Positions 27,625 through 35,879 are shown, counted from the first letter of the stretch. The stretch: DNA of 64,000 bases from Mayfieldus sp963841445 (GCA_963841445.1 CAWJCP010000002.1:620001-684000), one strand, 5' to 3'. Numbers and translations: made by a program. Notes: generated by a model from the sequence alone, not told the origin.

Positions 27625-27748
27625 GTTAAGTTCATCTACTGGGTGCCGATAGGCATCAAGACTTGATTTAAGGACCGACGAGCCAGGGGCAGGGCCACTG
27701 GTGGTACGTCCTTCGGATAACAAAGGGCCTCCTCTCGGGGGCCCTTTT
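27625..27748 (+). ncRNA. Candidate structured RNA with intrinsic terminator
   Basis: No protein fits this stretch, but several pairings do. GGTGCC (27642) pairs with GGCATC (27652) over a GATA tetraloop. ATCAA/TTGAT (27655-27667) forms a second hairpin that shares bases 27655-27657 with the first, so the two exclude each other. AAGGAC (27670) pairs with GTCCTT (27708) and encloses CCAG/CTGG. The terminator follows at 27722-27748. No plus-strand gene follows for 1.3 kb, so it would be a free small RNA. I could not match it to a known family. The 5' end is a guess. The wider gap 27430-27759 holds nothing else that I can see. Confidence 0.5.
27722..27748 (+). terminator. Intrinsic terminator, probably bidirectional
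   Basis: AAAGGGCC at 27722-27729 pairs with GGCCCTTT at 27740-27747, with further pairs inside, followed by T. On the minus strand the hairpin is followed by TTTGTTAT, so it can also end the NfeD-like transcript. Confidence 0.85.
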
Positions 27749-27759
27749 CCGTTCCGCGA

Positions 27760-28088
27760 TCACTCGCCGCGAGGCCCGCAGCTCGAGGGTCAACCCCTCG
27801 ACCGACGCGATCCTCGCCACCTCACCGACCGCCAGCGGCAGCCGGCGATCGCGCGTTCCAGAGCTCGCCGCGAACTCTGACTCGGCCCAGCGGGTCGCAC
27901 GCCTCGACCACGCGCACCTGCTCGCCGATCAGCGCCTCGGCCCCGGTGCGAATCCGGTAGCGGCGCAGGAAGCGGCGCCAGAAGAAGTACTCGCCGACCT
28001 CGACCGCCGCAGCGAGGGCGATCACCGCGAACCCTGTGCGGGGTGAGAGCACGAAGACCGTCAGCAGGATCGCGATCGCGAGCAGCAC
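27760..28088 (-). CDS. NfeD-like membrane protein, apparent frameshift
   Basis: Two N-terminal helices (MLLAIAILLTVFVLSPRTGFAVIALAAAVEVGEYFF) are followed by an OB-fold: IGEQVRVVEACDPLGRVRVRGELWNAR, then, after a frame change near 27845, GEVARIASVEGLTLELRA. This is the C-terminal NfeD domain pattern, which normally partners flotillin/stomatin proteins in membrane organisation; no such partner is nearby. The stop is uncertain because of the indel and may extend to about 27668. Confidence 0.7.
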
Positions 28089-28129
28089 AGCTCAAGGATG
28101 GCGGACGCCGGGGGGCGGCGGCGAAGAGC

Positions 28130-29073
28130 TCAATCGGGATGAGCCAGGCGGCGACCCTGGGCAAGGCCGGCGGCGATGACCGGCTCGCGGCGGCGCGAGC
28201 TCATCAGGTTGGCTCCCATCGCCGCGGCGGAGCCCGGATCGGGAGAGATCACGCGAACCGTTGCGCCCCGGCGGCGCACGGCCGCGGCCTCGATCGCCGC
28301 CACCGAGCGCGACCAGGGGCCGATCAGAGCGAGCAGCCCGCGGCGGCCGGACGGCAGCGAGCCGGTCGGATTGAGGCAGAGGACATCCGCCCCCCTTTCG
28401 ACCCGGGCCGCGTCGAGGTTGGTGAGGCTCCAGGCCCCGCCGTCGACGTAGCTGCTTCCGTCGACTTCGATCGGCCGGAAGACTCCCGGGATCGCGCAGG
28501 AAGCCTGAACCGCCGCCGCCACCGAGATCCTCGCGTCGGAGCCATCGAGCAGCTGCCGCTTGCCGCTCTCCAGCTCGACGACCGCGATCTGCAGCCGGCC
28601 GTCCCAGACAACGCCCGATCTCTCGACTTCCTCGCCCAGCTCGGTCAGCGACCGGGTCCCGCGCCGCACTCGGCGCAGCCCCTCGCGGCGCAGCAGCCTT
28701 CCCCCTGGGACGCTCGTGTGCAGGACGAGGGAGGCGAGCGGGCCGGTGACGACACTGCCAAGCGATGCGCCGCTGCGAATCGCTCGGGTGAGCAGCGAGC
28801 CATCGGCCTGCTCGGCCTCACTGACCGGTGGCGGCTCAGGCAACCCCTCGAGGCGGGAGCGGGGGTCGACGCCCGCGCACAGCATCGCCGCCACGATCGA
28901 GCCGGCCGAGGTCCCGACGTAGGAGCGGCATTCACGAGCGTCAAACTCGGCGTCCTCGCTGAGCCCGGCAAGCAGCGCAGAGGTCCATGCCTCGCCGAGG
29001 ATGCCCCCAGCGCCCAGAATCAGAGCGTCCGGGGTCTTCAGGGCCCGCCCTTACCGATGTCCAGCCTGGCCAT
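28130..29073 (-). CDS. Patatin-like phospholipase, apparent frameshift near start
   Basis: Shows ALILGAGGILGEAW (oxyanion Gly loop), SYVGTSAGSIVAAML (GxSxG nucleophile Ser) and YVDGGAWSLTNLD (DGG/A, catalytic Asp), the Ser-Asp dyad of patatins. The rest is helical, with an Ala/Arg-rich C-terminus. The ATG at 29073 begins MARLDIGKGG, and one base must be dropped near 29043 to enter the main frame LKTPDALIL; without it there is no standard start. It hydrolyses lipid acyl esters. Confidence 0.8.
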
Positions 29074-29114
29074 CAACGCTCAACCTAATGGTCCGTGGGT
29101 CCGAATAGGACCTT

Positions 29115-29351
29115 ATGTCAGGAATCACGATCACCGCGGCTATCGTCGCCGCCCTTGTCGCGGTCACGCTCATCGTCTTTGCCGGAGGGGGAAGCGGAGG
29201 CGGGTCGCAGCCAGCCGCCGCTCCGCGCCAGACCGGCATCGGCGCCTGCGGGGCCGCCGGCGCAAGCGGCTGCGTTCAGGCGGCCCAGGAGGCGGTCAAT
29301 GCCGCCAACGGACAGGCGGCCGCGCAGACGACCGCGCCGAGCGTTCCGTAG
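29115..29351 (+). CDS. Small single-helix protein
   Basis: A 78-residue protein: MSGITITAAIVAALVAVTLIVFAGGGSGGGS is one membrane helix followed by a glycine-rich linker, and the mature part contains GIGACGAAGASGCVQAAQEAVNAANGQAAAQ with two Cys nine residues apart. Codon use is like the neighbours. No family is recognised. It is the only gene between the patatin and methyltransferase genes and could be an exported small protein. Confidence 0.5.
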   Translation: MSGITITAAIVAALVAVTLIVFAGGGSGGGSQPAAAPRQTGIGACGAAGASGCVQAAQEAVNAANGQAAAQTTAPSVP

Positions 29352-29376
29352 CAGTCCGCGCCCAGTCGCGATAGTT

Positions 29377-30036
29377 CTAGATCCGCCTGATCGTCGCGAG
29401 CCAGGCGGGCGCGCCGTCGTCGTGGTACCTCGTCTGAACCCGGTCCGGCTCGATGGCGCTGACCTCCCAACCGTTGCCGGGACGAAACGCCGCTCCCAAC
29501 TCCTCCCGACCGATCGGGTGCGGGCCGGGATCAGGGCCGACGTTGCTGAAGCACAACACGTACAAGGCTGCATCGCGCTCGGTCACCGAGGCCAAGCTCG
29601 CCACGTAATCTCGCCGCTCATCGCCATCGAAGGTGTGGAACAGCCCGCAGTCCAGCACCGTCTCGAACATCCGACCCAGACGCCCCAGCTGGAACGCGTC
29701 AGACACCTCGAACTCGGCCTCGCTCCCCCGGTCCTCGGCCTTCTCCCGGGCGATCGCCAGGGCGGTCTCGGCGACGTCAACGCCCAGAACCTGCAGCCCA
29801 AGCGTGGCGATGTGAAGAGCGTTCTCGCCGGTCCCGCAGCCCGCATGCAGAACCATGCCGGTGAACCCGCCTCTGGACGTCAAGCGCACGATGGCCGGTT
29901 GTGCCTGGCCGACGTCCCAGGGAGCGGGGCCCTCGTGGTATGACGCATCCCAGGGCCGACCGGTTCGTCGCTCGTGGCTGGTTGGGCGCCGTCCGCTGAA
30001 CGAATCGTCAGCGAGGGCTCCCGATCGCTCGGACAT
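29377..30036 (-). CDS. SAM-dependent methyltransferase
   Basis: A 219-residue class I methyltransferase in the thiopurine/thiol-methyltransferase style: PWDVGQAQPAIVRL, VLHAGCGTGENALHIA (motif I), VLGVDVAETALAIAREKA (motif II), VLDCGLFHTFDGDERRDYVASL. The ATG at 30036 (MSERSG) is chosen because GAAGGGGCGAAG precedes it; the frame is open to 30117. Confidence 0.82.
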   Translation of the reverse strand: MSERSGALADDSFSGRRPTSHERRTGRPWDASYHEGPAPWDVGQAQPAIVRLTSRGGFTGMVLHAGCGTGENALHIATLGLQVLGVDVAETALAIAREKAEDRGSEAEFEVSDAFQLGRLGRMFETVLDCGLFHTFDGDERRDYVASLASVTERDAALYVLCFSNVGPDPGPHPIGREELGAAFRPGNGWEVSAIEPDRVQTRYHDDGAPAWLATIRRI

Positions 30037-30150
30037 CTTCGCCCCTTCCTGCGACTGATCCCACCACCTGATCGTTGCATGCCACGGCCACAAGACGCCG
30101 TAGCCAGGACTCGGCACCCGATTCGGGCGCGAGGCCGCGCCCAGTGCGAG

Positions 30151-30221
30151 AGGCGCCTACCGGAATCGAACCGGTGTAAACGGCTTTGCAGGCCGCTGCG
30201 TAGCCACTCCGCCAAGGCGCC
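30151..30221 (-). tRNA. tRNA-Cys (GCA)
   Basis: 71 bases: acceptor GGCGCCT/AGGCGCC, anticodon loop CTGCAAA between GCGGC and GCCGT, T arm ACCGG TTCGATT CCGGT, discriminator T. No CCA is encoded. It flanks the SnoaL-like array. Confidence 0.95.
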
Positions 30222-30526
30222 GCGGAACTTCAATTTTCCGCTCTACTGAGCCGAATCTTAGAGGCGCTCATTCAGTCATCCTCAAAGCCAAGCAGGCCTA
30301 TGCGCACCAGATTCTGCCTTTTCAAATGCTAGGCCGCCGCGCGGTCGGTGCCCAGACCGGCGTCGCCCCCTGCCTAGCCCCTCCGCCAGAGCAACCCCCG
30401 GCGTGGGGGGACACCCGCTTCCGGTTTCACGCGAAAGCGGTTGCCCACGGGAGGTTTGAAGTGCCACGACTCCTGGGAGCCGCGGCGCTGCCCGCAGGCA
30501 GGTGGGAGCGAGATACTGCGCGGGCG
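30222..30526. other. Intergenic region between tRNA-Cys and the SnoaL-like array
   Basis: A relatively AT-rich stretch. Near the tRNA it holds an inverted repeat GCGGAA (30221-30226), eight bases, TTCCGC. No tRNA or gene was seen. The last 20 bases hold the block GATACTGCGCGGGCGATG, which also precedes two other array genes. Confidence 0.6.
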
Positions 30527-30531
30527 ATGTC
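30510..30531 (+). promoter_or_regulatory. Conserved start block upstream of array copy 1
   Basis: GATACTGCGCGGGCGATGTC. The GATACT could be a -10 element, ending about 10 bases before ATG, so the mRNA may be leaderless. The same block occurs at 31895-31914 and, with one T for C, at 33276-33295. Confidence 0.5.
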
Positions 30532-30943
30532 GCAGGAGAACGTCGAGATCGTGCGTCGAACGTTCGAGACGTTCAATCAGGGTGGACCTGAGGCGGTCAT
30601 CAGCGAGGGGTTTTGGTCCCCAGAACTCGTGTGGGATTTTTCCCCGAGCGGCATTCCGGGATTTGGCGTCTATCGCGGCCATGACGAGGTCAGATCCTTC
30701 TTCGAGGACGACTGGTTCCAGACGTTCCCGTCTGACGAGTGGGAGATCGAGGTCGACGAGCTGATCGACAATGGGGATCAGGTGGTCGCCATGTCGCGCC
30801 AGCGCGGTCGTGGCGGGACCAGCGGGGCGGGGGCGGAACTCGAACAGGCACACGTCATCACGCTGCGCGACGGAGAGGTGGTGCGGGCCGTGAGCTACCT
30901 CGACCGGGAGAAGGCGCGCAAAGCAGCCGGGCTGCGGGAGTAG
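30527..30943 (+). CDS. SnoaL/NTF2-like protein, array copy 1 (intact)
   Basis: 138 residues, starting MSQENVEIVRRTFETFNQGGPEAV and ending ARKAAGLRE. The middle, WDFSPSGIPGFGVYRGHDEVRSFFEDDW and VVAMSRQRGRGGTSGAGAELEQAHVITLRDGEVVRA, is the cone-shaped NTF2/SnoaL alpha+beta barrel. Family members bind or convert small hydrophobic molecules, but many are of unknown role. I place the start here, although the frame is open upstream, because the sequence around this ATG recurs at other copies. The stop TAG is followed by GCG and the ATG of the next copy. Confidence 0.85.
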   Translation: MSQENVEIVRRTFETFNQGGPEAVISEGFWSPELVWDFSPSGIPGFGVYRGHDEVRSFFEDDWFQTFPSDEWEIEVDELIDNGDQVVAMSRQRGRGGTSGAGAELEQAHVITLRDGEVVRAVSYLDREKARKAAGLRE

Positions 30944-30946
30944 GCG

Positions 30947-31351
30947 ATGTCGGAGGAGAACGTCGAGATCGTCCGCCGGCACATCGAGGCATACCGCCGA
31001 GAGGACGCGCCGGTCTCTCTGTCGTTCCTCGATCCATACGTCGTCTGGGATCCGTCCCGGGTTGGGGTCCTCGACAGCAAAGCCGCCTACGGGCGCGAGG
31101 CGGTGCTTGACGCTGTCCTTCGCTATGTCGGAGCGTTTGAGGGGTACGACTACGAGGTCAAGGGACTCACTGATCTCGGGTCTGGGGCCATGCTCGCAGT
31201 TATCACGGAGAAAGGGACAGGCAAGGGAAGTGGGGCTCATGTAGAGCGCACCTACACGACCCTCTACACGGTGATCGACGGCAAAATCGCACGCGTGACG
31301 ATGTTCCCTACCGAGGAAGCGGCTCTCAAAGCCGCTGGGCCGTCGGCGTAG
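30947..31351 (+). CDS. SnoaL/NTF2-like protein, array copy 2 (intact)
   Basis: 134 residues: MSEENVEIVRRHIEAYRREDAPVSLSFLDPYVVWDPSR, then AYGREAVLDAVLRYVGAFEGYDYEVKGLTDLG, VERTYTTLYTVIDGKIARVTMFPTEEAALKAAGPSA. The WD at residues about 34-35 and the terminal A-L-KAAG motif are shared with its neighbours. It is closest to copy 7 (both have AYRR-D-VxLxxxDP). It starts three bases after copy 1, so translation is probably coupled. Confidence 0.85.
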   Translation: MSEENVEIVRRHIEAYRREDAPVSLSFLDPYVVWDPSRVGVLDSKAAYGREAVLDAVLRYVGAFEGYDYEVKGLTDLGSGAMLAVITEKGTGKGSGAHVERTYTTLYTVIDGKIARVTMFPTEEAALKAAGPSA

Positions 31352-31354
31352 GCG

Positions 31355-31792
31355 ATGTCGCAGGAGAACGTGGAACGGTTTCGGGAGATCACCGAGTCGT
31401 TCAACCGTTTCGCCGCTACGCCACGATCTGGCTCGCCTCCGCAGCTGTCCGGAGACGTACTGGCTTTTCTTAACTTCATGGATCCCGAGATCCAGTTCGA
31501 GCCCGTGCAGACCTTGCTTCAGGGAACCTACGTAGGACGCGACGGCGTAGGTAAATGGCTCGCGGATCTCGCCGAGCACTATGTGAACGGACAAATCCGC
31601 TACGCCGATATTCGCGATCTCGGAGACCGGCTGCTGGCGCTCGGCACCCTCAGCGTTACCGGAATGGGCAGCGGCATCGAGATCGAGGTTCCCTTGGCGG
31701 TCGTGGCGAGCTTCCGAGACGGGCTCATAACCCACTTCAAGGACTTTGGCGACTGGGACCGAGCCCTCGAGGCCGCCGGGTTGTCGGAGTAG
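31355..31792 (+). CDS. SnoaL/NTF2-like protein, array copy 3 (intact)
   Basis: 145 residues: MSQENVERFREITESFNRFAATPRSGSPPQLSGDVLAFLNFMDPEIQFEPVQT, GTYVGRDGVGKWLADLAEHY, ending ALEAAGLSE. It carries a longer N-terminal helix linker than copies 1 and 2. The start is three bases after the copy 2 stop, in the same TAGGCGATGTCGC-GGAGAACGT context. Confidence 0.83.
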   Translation: MSQENVERFREITESFNRFAATPRSGSPPQLSGDVLAFLNFMDPEIQFEPVQTLLQGTYVGRDGVGKWLADLAEHYVNGQIRYADIRDLGDRLLALGTLSVTGMGSGIEIEVPLAVVASFRDGLITHFKDFGDWDRALEAAGLSE

Positions 31793-31894
31793 CAGTTCGC
31801 CCCCTTCTCAGACCGCGATCCGCAGCGCGGGCAGCGTCAGCCAATTAGTGGATGGAGGGTGGTACTCCTGGAAACGCTGGCTCTGTCCAGAGCG

Positions 31895-31914
31895 CGATAC
31901 TGCGCGGGCGATGT
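31895..31914 (+). promoter_or_regulatory. Conserved start block upstream of array copy 4
   Basis: Same block as before copy 1, in a gap of about 118 bases after copy 3, so it may be a promoter for copy 4. Confidence 0.5.
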
Positions 31915-32337
31915 CGGAGGAGAACGTGGAGTTGTGGCGCTCGTTTATCGAGGACCTTCGCGCTGCTACGGGCCAGCAGGAGTGGGACGGTTGGCTTGCC
32001 GGGGCGGCTGAACTCTGGGACGCGGAGATCGAATGGGATGCCTCCGAGTCCAGATTGCCGGATATCGGCGGTGTCTACCGGGGCAAAGACGCCGTGCGTG
32101 GGTTCTGGCGAGAGTGGCTGGCGCGTGGAAACTCTCGAATTCGAGTACCACCTGGTCGACGCCGGGGACCGTGTCGTCATGCTGCTCGAACAGCGGATGC
32201 GCGGGCGCTCCACAGGCATCGAGGTGTCCCTAGGGAAGTACGCGCAGGTCGCCACGTTCAGGGACGGGCTGATTTTCCGCTGGAAGCTCTACCTGAGCCA
32301 GGCGGAAGCCCTCAAACCCGCCGGGCTGCGGGAGTAG
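31911..32337 (+). pseudogene. SnoaL/NTF2-like protein, array copy 4 (frameshifted)
   Basis: Begins MSEENVELWRSFIEDLRAATG with ...WDASESRLPDIGGVYRGKDAVRGFWREWLARG in one frame, then continues TLEFEYHLVDAGDRVVMLLEQRMRGRSTGIEVSLGKYAQVATFRDGLIFRW and ALKPAGLRE in another. The shift lies near 32120-32135. It has its own GATACTGCGCGGGCGATG block upstream. It may be a real pseudogene or an indel error. Confidence 0.75.
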
Positions 32338-32493
32338 CCGCGCCAGCCCCGCTCCTGCTTTGCGCGACGAAGGGGCGTGAGCGGCGCTCGCTGACCACCG
32401 GTTAGTGCTCGCGGCACGCGAAGGGGGCGCCAGCCGATCGGCGTCCGAGCCAAGCGGGAATAGAGTGGACAGGACGTGGAGAAGGAGGAGGAC

Positions 32494-33111
32494 ATGGGCA
32501 AGTACGACATCACTAAGACGAACGCGGCAGTGCGAGACCTGCTGGAGGTGACCGAGAACCCTAGGCATCGGTTCCTGCTCGAGGCTTAGGACCGTCACCG
32601 CAACCTCGAGATGGCGGGGCGCTACGAAGAGATCTTCGAGCCCGATATGACTGTCGAGCAACCGGTCTACCACTTCGACGTGCTCGGAATGGAGCTGACG
32701 CTGGACGGCAGGGAGGCGGTCGAGGCCGTCTATCGCGAGTGGACCGAGACCGATCAGTGCGTGTTCTACGCCGAGGACGAGAAGCTCGCGGTCGGCGACA
32801 ACATGATCGTCTCCGGGTCCTTCTTGATGCAGCAGACGCCCGGCAATCTGCTCGTCGCGGCTGGGATCGACGCGGAAGAGGATGCGACCTACCTCTCCAA
32901 GGCCTACACGTACATGATCTGGCCCTATGACGACCGGGGCCGGCTGGTCGGGGAGGACGTCTGGGAGGTGGACCAGTCCCGGCACGAGTTCATCAAGCTC
33001 GATCCGGCCGACGTGGTGACAGTGGAGGGAGCCGCCGCGGGGCTCAACCCGCTAATCGAGCCGCTGCCCTCATTCGACGAGATGGTCCAAGCCGCGCCGA
33101 TGCGGAGCTGA
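32494..33111 (+). pseudogene. SnoaL/NTF2-like protein, array copy 5, with in-frame TAG at codon 32
   Basis: A longer family member (205 codons if read through). MGKYDITKTNAAVRDLLEVTENPRHRFLLEA is followed by TAG (32587-32589), then the same frame continues DRHRNLEMAGRYEEIFEPDMTVEQPVYHFDVLG to the end, AAPMRS. A TAC to TAG change would restore a Tyr in LEAYDRHR. Downstream translation could restart at ATG 32611. GGAGAAGGAGGAGGAC precedes the first ATG, and the MSEENVE block of the other copies is absent. Clearly a different subfamily from copies 1-4. Confidence 0.72.
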
Positions 33112-33275
33112 TCCGGCGAGATTCCCAACCGGGGAGGTCGGCGACGGTCCGCCTAACCGCGATGCGCGCGCCTCCAATGCGCGAGCACCAGCAGCGCTGC
33201 TCGCACGCGAAGCGAGAAGGGGCGGGCCGCGACTGACTCAGTGGCTCCCCCGCATGGGAAGCACCCACTTTGGCG

Positions 33276-33295
33276 AGATACTGCGTGGGCGATGT
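33276..33295 (+). promoter_or_regulatory. Conserved start block upstream of array copy 6
   Basis: GATACTGCGTGGGCGATGTC, one base different from the block of copies 1 and 4. The preceding 160 bases also contain a GCGAGCA/TGCTCGC inverted repeat near 33180-33203. Confidence 0.48.
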
Positions 33296-33694
33296 CAAAG
33301 GAGAATGTCGCCACCGTACGGGCCGTGTTCGAGGCGGTAAACCGCGGTGAGTTCGATCAGGCCCTCGAGCAGCTGCCCGAGGAGTTCGTCGCGGACTGGT
33401 CCTCTTCGGACAGGCCGGAGAGCGGCGTCTTTCGTGGCCGGGAGGAAATCAAGAAGGTCTTCGAGTTCGCAATGGAGCCATGGTCCGAGTGGGACTGGTT
33501 CGAGTCGGAGATCATTGCTGTCGGCGACGTCGTCATCCGAGTCGGCGGGCTACGTGCTCGCGGCGAGGGGAGCGGTCTCGAGGTCGTTGCGCGTGGGGCT
33601 CAGGTATGGACCTTCCGCGAAGGTATTGCTGTCTCGGTCAAGGTTTCACCAAAGCAAAGCCGAGGCCCTCGAAGCCACCGGGCTGGGTGAGTAG
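33292..33694 (+). pseudogene. SnoaL/NTF2-like protein, array copy 6 (frameshifted near the end)
   Basis: MSKENVATVRAVFEAVNRGEFDQALEQLPEEFVADWSSSDRPESGVFRGREEIKKVFEFAMEPWSEWDW runs to GAQVWTFREGIAVSVKV; then the frame must change near 33650 to end AEALEATGLGE, as in other copies. Preceded by GATACTGCGTGGGCGATG. Its TAG is followed by GCGATG of copy 7. Confidence 0.75.
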
Positions 33695-33697
33695 GCG

Positions 33698-34020
33698 ATG
33701 TCGGAGGAGAACGTCGAGGTCGTGCGCGAGCATATTGAGGCCTATCGTCGCCAGGACGTGTCGGTCGCCCTGGCGTGTATGGACCCACACGCCGTCCTCG
33801 ATATGGGCCGCATGGACGGCTCCGATGCGAGCTACGGACACGAGGCGATCAACGAGAAGGTTACTCGCTACCGGGGAGCTTTCAAAGGAGTACGACTATG
33901 AGATTGAGCGACTCACCGGAGTAGGCGATGTCGCAGACCTTCGCCTTGCAAGGAGACGAGCATCGTTGGAGGGTCCAGCCGGCGATCTCAATAGGCTCCG
34001 GCAAGGAACGGTTCGTAGCC
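33698..34020 (+). pseudogene. SnoaL/NTF2-like protein, array copy 7 (degenerate)
   Basis: MSEENVEVVREHIEAYRRQDVSVALACMDPHAVLDMGR...INEKVTRYRGAF matches copy 2. The frame breaks near 33885, continues EYDYEIERLTGVGDVADL in another frame, and then similarity to the family is lost before the next gene. The end is approximate. Confidence 0.65.
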
Positions 34021-34047
34021 AAAATCACATAAGGAAGGTTGTGCTCT

Positions 34048-34674
34048 GTGAACTCCCAGCGCCTCGCCCCGCTCGGCGGGATCCTCTTCGTAGTTGCGCT
34101 CATCGTCGGCCTCTTCGCGCTTAGCAACGGCAGCCCCGACGTCAACGACTCGGCCCAGACGATCACCACCTACTACACCGACCACCACCAGAAGGCGGAG
34201 TTCGCCGTGGGAGTCATCGCGGTCGGGCTGGTGTTCCTGGTGATCTTCTTCGCTTGCCTCCACGGCCGTCTGAAGGCCGCTGAAAGCTCCGGCAATCTCT
34301 GGTCGACCGTGATGGCGATCGGCGCGGCCGCGGGGATAGGGGCGTTCCTGGTTGCGGGCAGCACCCATGTCGCGCTCGCCGATGGTGGCACCCACGGCCG
34401 CGCCCCTGACGTGATGGTGGCGCTCAACACCCTCGATAGCGACAGCCTGCTTGCCTTCGTGTTCGGTTTCGGCATCGTGCTGCTCGGTGTGGCCGGGGCA
34501 ACGCTCACGACCGGGGGCTTGCCGAAATGGCTCGGCTGGGTGGCGCTGGTGCTGGGAATCGCCTGCTTTACGCCCGTTTGGTGGGCCGGGATGGGATTGG
34601 GCCTTATCTGGATCATCGTGGTGAGCATCGCGATGTCGCGGGCCGCCGGCGCCGCGCAGGGCGCCACTGCCTGA
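34048..34674 (+). CDS. Five-helix membrane protein
   Basis: About 208 residues with five hydrophobic helices, starting LAPLGGILFVVALIVGLFAL. Between helices 1 and 2, DVNDSAQTITTYYTDHHQKAEFAVG is a short soluble loop; helix 4 is followed by TLTTGGLPKWLGWVALVLGI. Family not named. AAGGAAGG at 34031-34038 supports the GTG at 34048; a TTG at 34039 is also possible. It follows the degenerate end of the array. Confidence 0.75.
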   Translation: MNSQRLAPLGGILFVVALIVGLFALSNGSPDVNDSAQTITTYYTDHHQKAEFAVGVIAVGLVFLVIFFACLHGRLKAAESSGNLWSTVMAIGAAAGIGAFLVAGSTHVALADGGTHGRAPDVMVALNTLDSDSLLAFVFGFGIVLLGVAGATLTTGGLPKWLGWVALVLGIACFTPVWWAGMGLGLIWIIVVSIAMSRAAGAAQGATA

Positions 34675-34718
34675 TCGCGAGCCTCTTTTAGCCCGAGCCT
34701 AGGTGCCGCCGGCCGCTT

Positions 34719-34748
34719 GCTCGGGTCGGCGGGAGGGCGAACCCGAGC
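34719..34748. terminator. Possible terminator hairpin after the membrane protein
   Basis: GCTCGGGT (34719-34726) pairs with ACCCGAGC (34741-34748) over a 14-base loop. No T-run follows, so termination is only suggested. Confidence 0.4.
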
Positions 34749-34886
34749 CCCCGTCTAGCCGCGGCCCCTTGGCGCGAAAGGCAAAATCCATTCTCTGTCC
34801 AAATCGCCGCTGAGCGCCCGCAATTTAAGCTGATTTGACCGCTCCCGCCAGCCTGCCGGCAAGCGTGGCGAGCGACTGGGCGTGGA

Positions 34887-35871
34887 TCAGCGCTGGTTTG
34901 GGTCTCTGGCCTGTGCCGGCCCGGCGCCGTGCAGGCCCATCCAGTCGAGGATCGGCTTCGGGTCCTCGATGCCGAACTCGGTCTTCAGCCGGCGCTCGAT
35001 GACCTGCGGGTCGACCCCCGCCATCATCTGCTGAAGCGCCAGCAGGCGGGCGCCCTCGCTGATCTCCTGCGGCTCCTGGGCCCCCTTGCGCGGCGTTCGC
35101 TTGCCGAGCCGGGCGCGCAGCGTCTCGGCCTCGCTCTCCTCGTCGACTTCGCCGTTTCGCTGCGTCTCCCAGACGGCCGACTGCTGCTCGCCGAGGTCGG
35201 CGTTCATCGTCTCCATCGCCTGATCGTAGGCGCCCTGCAGGCGCTCGAGTCGACCCTGCACCGCGGACAGCTCCTTGACTACCTGCTCGGTCATCTCGCT
35301 CACCCGATCCATCTGCTGCTTGGTGACCGCTTCGGCGCGGCGCCGCGCCTCCTCGATCAGCTGCCGGGCCTCGCTGCGCGCCTCCTCGCGGATCTTCTCG
35401 GCGGCATCGTCGGCAGACTCGAGGACCTGCTGGACCTCCTGGTTGATCCGGCCGACCAGCGACCCGCCCCCGGCTCCTGTCTTTCGCAGCCTCAGAGGCA
35501 GAACTCGACGCCTCCGCCCGTGCCGCCTCTCGGATCTGCTTCGAGGCGGCGTCGGCGGCCCTCAGGAGTTGCTTTACGTCCTCGCCGGTGGTTTCGAGCA
35601 GCGAGGAGACCTTGCCCTCATCGTCGAGAGCGGCGCCGCCGGAATCGCCAGGGTCCGGCTTCGTGCCCTCCGGACTTGCCTTCGCCGCCCCCGAATCGGT
35701 CGGCGGCTTGGACTGCGATTGCGACGGGGCCTTGGACCCCGGCTCCTCCCCGCGCTTGCCGTTCGCGGTCTCGGCGGCTCCCTTGCGGCGACCGCGGCGC
35801 AATACGCCGGCGCGCCTCGACGAGCGCTCGTTCTCTTCGCGCGCGGCCTCTTTGCGATCGGATTCGCTCAT
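34887..35871 (-). CDS. Coiled-coil protein with Ser/Pro-rich N-terminus, frameshifted
   Basis: MSESDRKEAAREENERSSRRAGVLRRGRRKG, a disordered acidic/basic N-terminal part, then KVSSLLETTGEDVKQLLRAADAASKQIREAARAEA. After a frame change near 35480 it continues with a long coiled coil (MDRVSEMTEQVVKELSAVQGRLERLQGAYDQAME) and a C-terminal ARLLALQQMMAGVDPQVIERRLKTEFGIEDPKPILDWMG. It looks like DivIVA/MapZ-type structural proteins, but no family is certain. The start lies only nine bases past the 3' end of tRNA-Gly. Confidence 0.68.
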
Positions 35872-35879
35872 GGCGCTCA

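Noticed and set aside
27625..27748. The structured RNA as a fluoride, guanidine, THF or SAM riboswitch, tmRNA or 6S RNA
   Set aside because: I could not find the conserved cores of these families, and no regulated gene follows on that strand.
32587..32589. TAG read as pyrrolysine
   Set aside because: No pyl genes or PylT seen and the context favours a Tyr to stop change.
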